This document shows, one piece after another, positions 10,401-19,999 of a stretch of DNA of 27,072 bases. The stretch is from Haplomitrium mnioides. Its lineage: Eukaryota > Marchantiophyta > Haplomitriopsida > Calobryales. The notes under the pieces are model-generated. The model was not told the origin of the DNA and ran no database searches. It saw only the letters and a program-made list of their open reading frames with translations. The stretch lies in the NCBI GenBank assembly GCA_049999725.1, contig JBNGIS010031109.1, forward strand, positions 1-27,072. The letters run 5' to 3'. Each line of letters opens with the position of its first letter. Positions within the stretch are counted from its first letter, which is position 1. The position numbers and the translations under genes are program-made.

Positions 10401-12632
10401 TGCCCTTTCAGTGCAAGGCACAAGCAAATATAACAGATGATGAAAGAAAGACATATTGGCCTTGTCAAAGTTAAGGAGACTGAGCATACAGAAAACATTC
10501 ACAATGTAAAAATGTCAGAATACTCCTGATCTGAAGACTAATATTAGAGTAAGGTGGGATTCGTGCCAGTTATTTTATAACTGATAATATTTAAAGTTCC
10601 ATAACTAACCTGCAACTCTGCAAGCTCATCCACGTACTCCTGAGCCAGTATGTCAACCCGAGTCGAAAATTGCTGCCCAATTTTAATGAAGGTTGGCCCC
10701 AATCGCAAGAGGCCTTCCTTCAACCACTTAGCTAGAACTTTCCTTCTCTCTTTCACTTTTTCCTCAGTTTTACCACCTGAATCCCATACCAAGAAATAAA
10801 AGCTTGTCACCTCTGGTGTCCATTCATGCCACCATTGCTGATCGATACACGTCAATCAACCCTTCAAGCAAACAAATACCTTTCACAGTAGGACATCTGA
10901 AACCTTCTACTGCCGTAAGGTGAAGGCCTTCGTGAACATTTCACTTATTATTGTATACCGGCCATGCCAATCTCTACTGGCCAAGATGGAATACCAGGAG
11001 ATAATAAACAGAACTAAAATTTCTTAGCTTTCTCTTCATGACGAATTGTTTCTGCTAAACTTGCTAGCATTGCTGAATGCTTTGAAGGAGTTTTGTAGGC
11101 ATTTATAACGATCACATTTGGGGCTATCAGATAAACCTTCAGCATCAAGTTCTGCCCACTCACATGGATTAAGTGAAATTGCTGAGCATAATTTCATTAA
11201 TGCAAGTATGATTAATTTTTGGTTAGTAAGAAACCAACCATTGCTGAACTTCTATTAACAATCCTTCATTCAACAACAATTCCCAGGTTTACTTATCAAG
11301 GACGCAGGTAGTTTTATCAGCAGTCCCAGATACTAAGACAGTCCAGATGAAGACTCCACTTATTGGTTTTGTTTAGCTACGGGTGAATGCAATGCCAGTA
11401 AACAAAAACTTTGACGGACTCCGAAGTATGCAGAATTCAGATTGCTTCTTAGTTTTTAACAACGTTCCTCTTAAACCCAATTTCTGATGAGATTAACAAA
11501 ACAAACGTTTCAAGATCTTTAAGCCTTTGCAGACCTTTGTACATAAACTTTTGATTGTTGAGCCAAGCTTTGAAGAGGAACGAAAATACAAAGCCCCAAA
11601 TTTCAAAAGTCCTCTGGATTGTCGAGTAGGTTTTGAACTTGTTCCATCGCCCTCCTGGTGCAATAGACACCTTTAAAGACAAGTTAAATGTCAGGCCAGA
11701 ACTACGTGAACTAATGTATGCAGAAATAAGTTAGCCACTCGAAGCAATAAACAGAAGGGTGAAAGATAGGGCAAGACTGGGGGAGTGATCCAGCTCAACA
11801 GAAACCTTCCAGGAAGCGCAACCTCTATTATTAAGCTATAATTCGCTTGGGTGAGAGGAAACAAAATTGAGACTCGTCCACAATAGAGGACTGGTGAAAT
11901 ACACCCCCACACCCAAATTTCATTAATTCAACAAGTCAAGCGTACTAGGTGTTCTTTCCTCAGAAATACCTTTAGATTTGAAAGATTCCCTTTCTTGAAC
12001 CACGGATCCTCTTGCCCTATAGATTCTACTTTGCTATCACTGGATTTGTTACTACCAACACCTTGCCCCTTCTCTTCGGTACCCACCAACTGTGCTTTAC
12101 CAGTGGCAGCACCATTCCATGCTTTTCTATTCTCCAGCTCAACAACTTCACTCATGATTTCAACTTTGCTATCATTAAGGCCTTTCGAAACTGACCGATT
12201 ACTAACTTTGACAGCTCCATTGGTGTACGTTGCTGCAATGCTTTTCTCCGGCTTGGCCACCCCATTAGTTGCGGCAGATAACACATACGGACCCATATAC
12301 GCACCATTGCTACTTGCCGAACCGTTCCCGACTTCAAAAACCTGATTCCCTACTGTGGAGGACAATCGAACGCCATCCCCAGCCTGTTCCCTAGAGTGCT
12401 CAAGCGCTACCTTTGCAATAAACATCCTTCCAAGGTGTATCCGTCGTCCGAAGCCATCTCTGAAAGCTAAGTGCGATCGGAGAAAAGGCTTCCGCTGACA
12501 AATCAGTCGATTGCTACTGTAAACAAGCGACGAATGTACCAGCGGCGAATGAGAAGATGAAAGCTCACCGACCCTTACTGCTGCACGGTTCCCAAGGTCA
12601 TGCAAACAAGCAGCAGGAGCCGAAGCAATCAT
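4454..12632 (-). CDS. ABC1-like kinase, chloroplast (ABC1K8/OSA1 type), 20 exons
   Basis: Exons on the minus strand: 12632-11970, 11670-11535, 10776-10610, 10342-10222, 10114-10014, 9825-9727, 9607-9497, 8467-8388, 8081-8012, 7682-7609, 7439-7370, 7245-7157, 6660-6527, 6360-6280, 6156-6096, 5984-5930, 5357-5259, 5138-5049, 4792-4733, 4570-4454. All introns are GT-AG, all phases match, and the sum is 2478 nt (825 aa plus TAG). Residues 1-221 hold a Ser/Ala-rich transit-type leader and an Asn/Gly/Ser-rich linker ending in IGQEDPWFKK. The core follows: KIGQ (298-301), AAAS loop (358-361), Lys378 in VKVQRPG, QEIDYTKEA (429-437), HADPHPGN (513-520) and DFG (535-537). The C-terminus has two hydrophobic stretches and ends KLITGTA. 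Order and wording match Arabidopsis ABC1K8 (OSA1), an atypical kinase of the chloroplast envelope linked to oxidative, cadmium and iron stress; that role is carried over from the family. The first in-frame ATG after an upstream TGA was chosen as start. The gene appears intact. Confidence 0.93.
5451..5507. repeat. short direct repeat in intron 16 of the kinase gene
   Basis: A 23-bp sequence beginning TGTCCAACATG occurs at 5451-5473 and again at 5485-5507 with one mismatch, offset 34 bp. It lies inside the intron between exons 16 and 17 and has no evident function. Confidence 0.85.
5511..5552 (+). repeat. dispersed intronic repeat, copy A
   Basis: About 42 bp starting AGCTATGAAGTT and containing CTAACCACAAAAACAA closely resembles bases 9886-9927 in another intron of the same gene. 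Flanks do not match. It may be a relic of a small transposable element, or of a duplication. Confidence 0.6.
8625..9085 (+). repeat. diverged duplication inside intron 7 of the kinase gene
   Basis: Stretches around 8625-8716 and 8975-9085 share an ordered series of matches: a TTCAYTTCCC block, CTAAGCT, GAGTAAAA, a RAGTTA block and TGTACTCAA. The offset drifts from 350 to 362 bp, as expected for an old duplication with small indels. No coding potential is seen. Confidence 0.5.
9886..9927 (+). repeat. dispersed intronic repeat, copy B
   Basis: This is the partner of 5511-5552: it starts AGTTATGAAGTT and shares the CTAACCACAAAAACAA core. It lies in the intron between exons 5 and 6 of the kinase gene, in the same orientation as copy A. 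Confidence 0.6.
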
Positions 12633-13439
12633 AGCTGCAACAGGACGCCCCAGCACGACCCGTAATCCCCGACTACAGTCTACACTCACATGAATCCTAC
12701 CTCCTCACTCTTCCGTAACTCAGCCATGAATCTGCACATTCCCTTACAATTCCTGGATGAATGAGAGCTTCGGACGAAGCAAGCATGGAGAGTGGAAGAG
12801 CATCCCAGATATTCTCATGCATCATCATATCATTGCTACGAAAGATTAGCGGTGTCCTTTGCGTGGACGGGCGGTGGCATCCATGGATTGGAGGGATGGC
12901 TGACAGTATATCTTGACAACCAATGAGCTTCGCCAAAAGAAGTGGCGAGTAGCAGCCCGTGGAAGTTGCCCGTCCTCTTGTGGTAACCACGTGGAATCCT
13001 TCGTCAGATAAGCCCTAATTCTTGCCTTTCTGCGACCCAGGAATTTCCTCCTGAAGCTTTGGCCAATGTGCTCTCGAGTTCCTTCTCCGACAACATGCGC
13101 CTACTCCATATTTCATGAGTCGCTAACGCCGCGAGCTTTCCGCTATGGAGAAAGGATTTTCAGACGAGAAGCAAAGATGTAGCAGTAGAAAATACAGTGA
13201 AGTCTGCTCTTTTGGGTGGACCATTGGACTGTAATGGGCTGGCTGCTGCACTTGAAAACGTTAGCTAAGATTGTACAACGATTGCGAGCTTGAAGGTAGT
13301 AAAAGTTGAGGTGAAACCCGACGCACAGCTTTTAGGAAGGCATTGTGGTTCCTACTCATTTTACAGAAGGGACAATCCCACTGAGATCCTAAATGAGTCA
13401 ACTGATTGATAATTGACACTCAATCTAGAATCCCAAGTA
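12633..13439. other. intergenic region: kinase 5' leader and PPR 3' flank
   Basis: This 807-bp gap separates the kinase start (12632) from the PPR stop (13440). It must hold the promoter and 5' leader of the kinase gene and the 3' untranslated region of the PPR gene. No clear TATA box or AATAAA signal was identified. Upstream ATGs near the kinase start are listed separately. Confidence 0.7.
12686..12833 (-). promoter_or_regulatory. candidate upstream ORFs before the kinase start
   Basis: If the leader reaches this far, three upstream ATGs precede the kinase ATG. ATGATATGA begins at 12833. A 43-codon frame runs 12828-12697, beginning MMMHENIW and ending GRVRR. A minimal start-stop ATGTGA lies at 12691-12686, about 54 nt before the main ATG. 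Start-stop uORFs are known to repress translation in plants, as in the boron-regulated NIP5;1 leader. Whether these lie in the transcript is unknown, because the transcription start and possible leader introns cannot be read here. Confidence 0.35.
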
Positions 13440-15709
13440 TCACCAATAATCCCTGCAGGAACAATGACCATCCTTGAAGTGATGAAATCGATTGCCATCC
13501 CTTACAATGATTTCCCGGTCTACTATCCTTGAAATAAATTTCGTGGCAATGTGACAGTCGACACACACTCTCAAATTCTTATATATTCTTAATGGAGTAC
13601 CGGTGGGTGTCCTGATCAGACCAAAGGCAATTGCAAGTTTCTCACTGTGATGACACAAACGAAATACCTTTTCTTCTTCCTCAACATCATGTAATACAAA
13701 ACGGGTATCAGGTATGTACCCAGCCTTCGCCATTTCTACAGATAGTTTCTCGAGTTCTGCATGAATGTCACCTATTTGGGCATGTGTTCGGTCATTTACA
13801 AAAAACGAATGCACCTCATTATCCACCTCAATCCAGGTGAGTCCAGGCAGCTTCTTGACACCCCTTTCTTTCCGCATATGTTGAATCTTGTCTTTCTTCT
13901 CCCACTGACCAGCAGCAGCATAAATATTTGAGAGTAGCACATACCCGGAGGCATTGTCAGGATCCAGTTCCAAAACTCGTTGTGCTACACGTTCTCCCAT
14001 CTCCAGATTACCATGCTGTCTACAACCGTCCAACAAGGCCGTCCAAACAATAGAATCCTCGTGAAATTTTTGTTCAGAAGACATATTTTGAACCATCTCT
14101 TCTGCCTCATGGAGACGTCCAGCTCGCCCAAGAAGGTCAACCACACATGCGTAATGCTCCACCATTGGTACTACACCATAAACTGAATTCATAGATTCAA
14201 AGAAGCGGAGGCCTTCCTCTACCAGGCCTGCATGACTGCATGCTGAAAGAAGGCACACAAATGTGACCTTATCCATTTCCACACCCTCTTCGTGCATCTT
14301 TTCAAAAAGTTGGAGAGCTTCCTTGCCATGCCCATGCATTGCCAATCCCCCAAGCATAGCATTCCAAGAGACCCCCACACGCTTGGGCATGCTGTGGAAT
14401 ACACTCCATGCATCATCTATGCTCCCACATTTCGCATACATGTCAACCAAGGTACTCCCAACAAAAACATCAGACTCGCAACCACTTTGAATGACCAGTC
14501 TATGGATGCGCTTTCCTTCTTCCAGTGCAGCCACACTGGCACACGCATTGCACACAGTGAGAAGTGTTACAGAGTCTGGCTTTAGTCCTTCTACTTGCAT
14601 CCGCCCAAATAGGTCAAGTGCCCTTTGCCCTTGCTGACATTTCACGCATCCCATGAGTAAGGTATTCCAAGACACAACATCCCGGGATGACATGGTATCG
14701 AAAACTCTCCATGCATCATCTATACTCCCACATTTGGCATACATGTCTACAAGGCTATTCCCCACGTACACATCTGACTCGAAACCGCATTGAATGGCCT
14801 GGGCATGTACACGCCTGCCTTCTTTCAGTGCCCCGAAACTTGCACATGCATTAAAAACAGTAACAAAGGCGACAGCGTCCGGCCTTATCCCTTCATCTTG
14901 CATTTGTTGGAAGAGTTCCAGTGTTTTTTTCCCTTGGTCGCATTTGACATATCCCGCCAGCATGGCGGTCCAAGAGACCACATCATGAGTGGCCTTACTA
15001 GAAAATATACTCCAAGCATCATCTATGCTACCGCATTTGGCATACATGTCGACCAGGGCACTTGCCACAAACACATTAGACTCGCAACCACTTTTGACGA
15101 TGTCTGAGTGAACGCGCCTCCCTGCTTCCAGAGAACCCAAACTGGCACAAGCATTGCAGGCCATCACAAAGGCATATGCATCTAGCTGCAAGCCTTGTTC
15201 TTGCATCTCTCGATACAGGTTCAACGCGTCCTGGCCTCGGTCGGATTTTACGTACCGTGACAACATGGCATTTAGGGAAAACGGGCTCTTGGGAACTGAT
15301 CCTGGCGACATGGCTGCGATCTCCGCTTTTACCCATACGGGGTTTGACCTCCCATCCAGCCAGAGTGATTCCCCTGTCTGCTTGTGCTTGAAATCTGGAT
15401 ACTTAGGATTTAACTGTCCACGAGGAGTACAAATCAAGATGATCAGTTCTCACGGCACAGTTCCTGATCCAACAAAACAACACATGCACGCCATTTCATT
15501 TGGTGAACGAAACAATTTTTCACCTTTTCTGTCCTGTGATCCCACCACTGCGAAGGATTTGTAAAGAATTCCCGCCAAAGTTGCTCCACCATCCAAATTT
15601 GGCCTGCCAAAATCCACCGATCTTTCAAAACCAAACATTGGATATGTTCTTTTTCGATCCTCCTTCGTTCACCGAAAAGTTGAGAAAATCTGCGTACGAC
15701 CAACTTCAT
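13440..15709 (-). CDS. PDF-motif PPR protein with DYW domain (predicted C-to-U RNA editing factor)
   Basis: Two exons, 15709-15524 and 15413-13440, separated by a 110-bp GT-AG intron in phase 0, give 719 aa and a TGA right after the DYW tripeptide. The Arg-rich N-terminus ([12 protein letters not shown]) could be an organelle presequence. Residues about 44-95 form a PDF motif (WREFF.NP..WWDHR..K joined to [16 protein letters not shown]), otherwise typical of OSB organellar ssDNA-binding proteins. About 11 PPR motifs (from residue 106) follow as P-L-S triplets with three near-identical [11 protein letters not shown] blocks, then E1, E2 and a PG box (584). The DYW deaminase has HSE at 651-653, CVDCH at 679-683 and CSC at 713-715, so the zinc and catalytic residues look intact. 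Reading through the intron instead gives a stop, and the only alternative is a start at Met97 without the PDF motif. The RNA target is unknown. Confidence 0.9.
15414..15523 (-). other. 110-bp intron splitting the PDF motif of the PPR gene
   Basis: The donor is GAAAAG|GTGAAA (GT at 15523-15522). The acceptor is GTGGACAG|TTAAAT (exon resumes at 15413). Both flanking codons are whole (phase 0). The join reconstructs the family wording, placing a WWDHR..K block directly before [10 protein letters not shown]. Unspliced, the frame from exon 1 runs to a stop, and the exon 2 frame has an upstream TGA at 15452. No transcript evidence is available. Confidence 0.8.
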
Positions 15710-16416
15710 GGCTCCTTGCGACTAGAAACTAACCTACCTTCATTGAGTTTATCTTAGAAATTGCGCCCACAGCCTCAAAGCGATGGAGAGACACGGCAAT
15801 GTCAAATAACAGTGGAATTCTTGCTTTCATTAACAGTCCTGCTGCTTACCTGAGAAGTGGACCTTCAAAATCTGTGGGGGGCATCCTCCAGGATCTATCT
15901 TGCGCACACACGAAGCTAGCGACTTCTCCATCCCTGGAGGAGAAAATGAAGGAACATGGTCAAGATCCCTCACAAAGGATCAATGCAACTCTGCTCACAG
16001 AAGAGAAGGGAAGAGAAGAGAAGGACAGACCAAAGAGCGGAGGAAAGCAAAAGGAAGCTTGACGAATCATCATCTGCAACGACGTCCATCAAATGCATCA
16101 TCCGCGTCCGCATCAACGACAATGTCACCCATCGTACAATGAATGACTGCGCTGGAGATCCATCTTCTTCTACTCGTCCTGCGAGTCCACCTCACGAATG
16201 TTTCCAATATTTAGACCGTGAAAACATTTGTAAGAAAATTTGCTCCACTAACTTTGCTAGAGTCTGTTGTTTAATTCTTCTTCTATCATCTTATATTAGT
16301 TTCTTCAACTCTCCTTTTGAAAAACAGAAGCAAACTTCAAAAACTTGTATATATTTATATTATTTCATTAATAATATTTAATAACCTGTGTTTTACTCAA
16401 ACAAATTTGTGTTTAG
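15710..16416. other. intergenic, upstream of the PPR gene
   Basis: This is the presumed promoter and 5' leader of the PPR gene. A divergent open frame on the + strand (15799-16062, 87 codons, Lys/Glu-rich end) resembles no family and is probably chance. The right part becomes AT-rich towards the retrotransposon LTR. No oligonucleotide-binding fold of an OSB protein was found upstream of the PDF exon. Confidence 0.55.
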
Positions 16417-16679
16417 TGTTGAATGTGAAGTATCATACAACTTGTGAAAACATAAAGCAACATATACAATAAATCTACTCCTCCTCTTCTTCTCTTCTCT
16501 CTCTCTCTTATCAATGTATTAGTAATCTCAATGTTACAATGTACAATCTCTTAGGTCATCAAGGTTATGTGCTAATAATGTAGTATTAGCACTAGCTTTA
16601 ATCTTAATCATATATATTAATCATAGGTTAAGAACTAATACTAGATTAGTCTAGTTATCTTACTAGATGTATTATAACA
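16417..16679 (-). repeat. putative 3' LTR of element 1
   Basis: On the minus strand it starts TGTTATAATACATCTAG at 16679 and would end TTCAACA at 16417, giving TG..CA ends. Inside are TTGTACATTGTAACATTGAG and a GA-rich run, both typical of LTRs in this copia lineage. The distal boundary is a best guess, since no second LTR is available for comparison; TG dinucleotides at 16387 and 16409 are alternatives. Confidence 0.55.
16476..16509. repeat. CT-rich microsatellite
   Basis: A pyrimidine run with CTCCTCTTCT imperfections ends in a (CT)n stretch. It lies inside the putative LTR of element 1. Confidence 0.85.
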
Positions 16680-17035
16680 CTTTACATTGGTTATAACATG
16701 GGAAATGTTGTAACCACACGTAAGATAAACACAAAACCTATGATAAAATATCACCAACACTACTAAATAAATCCATATGAAATATAAAGATATTGACTCA
16801 TTAAAACCTTCTTATACTCCGAAGTAAAGAGTACAACCACCATTTATAAATGGATATATATCAGAAGAAATAATACGAAAGTCAGCTATAGACCAAATAG
16901 ATAATCAAAAATAATAATCATATGATGTTTGGAAAAATGCCATGAGCAGAGTATAAAATGAAGATATATCACAGATAAAAATAATAACATCGACCAGAGA
17001 ATGAAATAACAATCGATGAAGTCATAATAATAATG

Positions 17036-17990
17036 TCAATAATCTCCGTAAACCTAGAGAATGACAAAAATACTGGTGCAGTGCCAAAGGTAAAGCTTTC
17101 GTAAATATATCGGCTATGTTCACTTTACCAGAGATAGTCTGCACACAAATATCTTGAAATAGTCTACTCAAGTAAGGATTAGTGACCGAAAATTTTTATA
17201 TCATCAATATATAATACGACAATTATAAATTCTTTGTCAACATTCTTGATGAATAAACTTGGTGCAATGTCATCAAAGTGAAAACCCATGGCTATCATCT
17301 CCTCATAAAATCTATAATATAATATTTGACGACTTTACTTGAGTCCATAAATAGATCAAATGATCTAGATTGCATATCCATCCTTGGTCAGAGGCATGGA
17401 TTGATGCATAGGAGGGACAATAGGTCTTTTCTCCCTATACTACATCTGATAGACTATAGGCCTAATCCAGTACTACCACCTCTGGGTTTAATGATGGTCG
17501 ATGGTAAAGAAGTAGATGGGTCGCTAGATGGCTTACACTTAGTGACATTCTCCCCCTAAATATGATAGATATTCTTTGCTATAAGCTCTGAGGGAGCTTT
17601 CATATAAATCTGGGTATCTAATAGCCCATATAGGTATGATGTCACAACATCCATCTGATGTGTAATGAGCTCATGTCCTAGGGAAAAGTCTACTATGAAA
17701 CGGTATGTGATAGCATCCATAACTGATGCATATATGAGATTGAAGTCTCTCCTACGTATTTGTGTATAGCCTTTGGCTACAAGACGTGCCTTATATCTGA
17801 CAATTTTGTCATTTTCATTTCGCTTCTTCACAAAGTTCCACCTATATCCAATTAAATTGACATAAGAGGGAATAAAGACTAAAGGTCCAAATACCTTCCT
17901 TTGTATCATGGAATCATGTTTTGAATCCATTGCCTTTTCCACTCTATCCGATCAGAATTCTCTATAGCTTCTTTGACAGATCTTCCTCAT
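17036..17990 (-). pseudogene. element 1 reverse transcriptase and RNase H tail, internally deleted
   Basis: GYRWNFVKKRNENDKIVRYK and ARLVAKGYTQ (about 17780-17850) and HQMDVVTSYLYG (about 17630) are copia RT wording. A YVDD-box equivalent, LYIDDIKIF, lies near 17195-17225 in another frame. Directly beyond it, IADIFTKALP (about 17090-17120) is the very end of RNase H. The RT thumb and nearly all of RNase H, expected to need roughly 700 bp or more, are therefore missing at about 17165-17190. Multiple frames and stops show it is dead. Confidence 0.85.
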
Positions 17991-18135
17991 GTGGTGTATC
18001 AGATATAGTCTGTACAACTAGAAATACGAAATGATCATCGACATCTACACTCTCTCTTTGCCATATAACCCTTGTATCCATATAGTGGATCAAGATCTCT
18101 TGATTATCAAGGTACTGCAATAGGAAGATAGTTGA

Positions 18136-19260
18136 CTAAGATAGTAAAGATGTAGATGGTGATGCTTTCACGACATCAGTTGAGAATGTAGTTCTCTTCG
18201 TCGAAACTTTTTGCCAAGGTTGAGAGTCTTTTGAGCTAAGAGAGAGTCTTCTCTTTTGCCTTAGTACTTGGTCAACTTCTAGTTTTGAAATATCTTGAAT
18301 TCTTGCAATAATATTTACTGCATGAATATGTGACCTTGTTACCTTTGCAATTTCTTTAAGACAATCTGGCAATTGTTCAATTGTTTTAGCTAAGTGAAGA
18401 AGTCTCTTGACTTCATCCTCACCCTTCCTTATTCTTTGATCTATCCATATAGTGGATATGTTCTCCCATTGGAGTTTTTTTTATAATGAAGAATTTTTAT
18501 CTTCAAAAAGAGATGGAAATATATCCTCATAGAAATGGCAATCAGCTAATCTAGCTTGAAGCACATCAGCTATGGATGGTTCCAGATAGCGTATAATAGA
18601 AGGGGAGTCATATCCCACATTGATGTCTTTTTGTCTCTGAGGTCCCATCTTAGTCCTTTTTGGTCCCATAATTGGAACTAAGACTTGACAACCAAAAATT
18701 TGTAAATAAGATACATTTGGTATATCACCATAGGCAAGTTGGTGAGGTGATAATGAATTAAATGTTGATGGCCAATATTTAATAATGATGCAGAATGTAG
18801 TACTACATAGCCCCATGTAGAAACCGGTAAATTGGTCTACATTAACATGGGCTTAGCAATCATTTGAATGATGCGTATTACTCTTTTGGCTATTCCATTT
18901 TGAAAATAGACATATGCCACAAAGTATTGGGTAGATATACCCATAGTCATGCAAAAGTCATCAAATATTTTTGATGTAAACTCTTCCGCATTGTCAACTC
19001 ATAGGATTTTCATTGGACTTTCTTGAAATTGAGCTTTCAATTTCAGAATATGTGCCAATATCCTTGGGAAGACTAAATTACATGCTGAGAGTAATGACAC
19101 TTGTGACCACTTTATGGAAGTGCATATTTTCACAAGAAGTACCAAAAGGGTCCACTGGGTGGGTTAATAAGACCACAAACAATTGCATGTATTCTCTCAA
19201 GGAATTTTGGAATTTCAAGAATTGTCTTGGAAATCGTTGGACATAAGGTCAATTTGCCCT
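18136..19260 (-). pseudogene. element 1 integrase and linker, degenerate
   Basis: The integrase C-terminal region (18481-18816) reads well: LQIFGCQVLVPIMGPKRTKM, then VGYDSPSIIRYLEP. The catalytic core upstream (about 18840-19200) is split over several frames with stops; HPVDPF near 19155 corresponds to a family HPxxGPF block. Downstream, 18136-18372 holds VTRSH and SSKDSQP linker wording of the same lineage. No intact D,D-35-E set can be read. Confidence 0.75.
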
Positions 19261-19283
19261 AAGAACTATGTATACATGGTCTT

Positions 19284-19983
19284 TCAATCATAGATGGCTT
19301 TATGCTTTGAGGAATAGATTGGGTCACTTTTTGAATGTTTCGAAACATTGTAGTGCTCGGGTTTTTCTAAGTGATTATGCCATAGGACAGTATGATTGAT
19401 TGTTTGTGCATGAGTATGAAAGTTTTGTATTTGCATGATATAAAAACCAAAAGGATACACAAATAGTGTTTCTTTTATTTCAGATCCTTCAAGAGTGTGC
19501 TTTAATAAATGCAACACTTCTTGATTCTTACAAGTGTTAGTATGTATGTGATAATCATTGTCTCGTATATTACGAAAACTAATTAGGTTTCTTGTTGCAC
19601 TTAGAGCATATATTGCTGATCTAATGTGTATAACAGTTCCTTGTGCCAATTTGATAGTGTCATTTGCCTTCTTCAATCTGATTGCTGCCTATTATAGTAG
19701 TCAACTTTCGATGTGAGAGCGTCAGCTTGATAAAATAGGACCTGAATTTTAAAATAGTATGAATACTACCACTTTCTATTATACTTGTATGAATGTCATC
19801 AAGAGGTAGTGTAGAATTTGTACACTTAATCATATTTGTCTCTCGTATATTCAGATCCTCTTCCTTATCAATATAATCGGTAAGGGTATCGGTCGTTTCA
19901 TAAAGACACCATGATTCTCTGTTGCAGCTTTTTGGTTTTTGTCTTTGGCATAAAGTGCTACCAAGTGAGTTGGGATTCTGCAA
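19284..19983 (-). pseudogene. element 1 protease and GAG-pre-integrase, degenerate
   Basis: IIESGSIHTIL (about 19770) corresponds to the protease DSGATHTI block, with the catalytic Asp replaced by Glu. LWHNHLEKPE near 19365 is the GAG-pre-integrase WHxRLGHP block with its second His lost. The two parts are in different frames. Confidence 0.7.
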
Positions 19984-19999
19984 ACTTTATTCGTATGCC

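Noticed and set aside
11995-12345. 116-codon open frame on the + strand within kinase exon 1
   Set aside because: It is antisense to a well-supported exon with coding constraint on the other strand; a shadow frame.
4454-12632. Kinase assigned to ABC1K3 or ABC1K1 of plastoglobules
   Set aside because: The IGQEDPWF linker, WNKFKTYSTIQRT start of the core, HADPHPGN and KLITGTA end fit ABC1K8/OSA1 better; ABC1K1-type proteins differ in the kinase loop.
12633-12689. Kinase start at 12689
   Set aside because: That codon is GTG. The first in-frame ATG is at 12632 and gives a plausible transit peptide.
13440-15437. Single-exon PPR start in the frame reaching 15437
   Set aside because: The extreme upstream codon is TTG, not ATG, and the PDF motif would be cut in half. 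The spliced two-exon model restores a complete motif and begins with ATG.
15799-16062. 87-codon open frame divergent from the PPR gene
   Set aside because: It has an ATG but low-complexity composition, no family resemblance and no supporting context; probably chance in the PPR upstream region.
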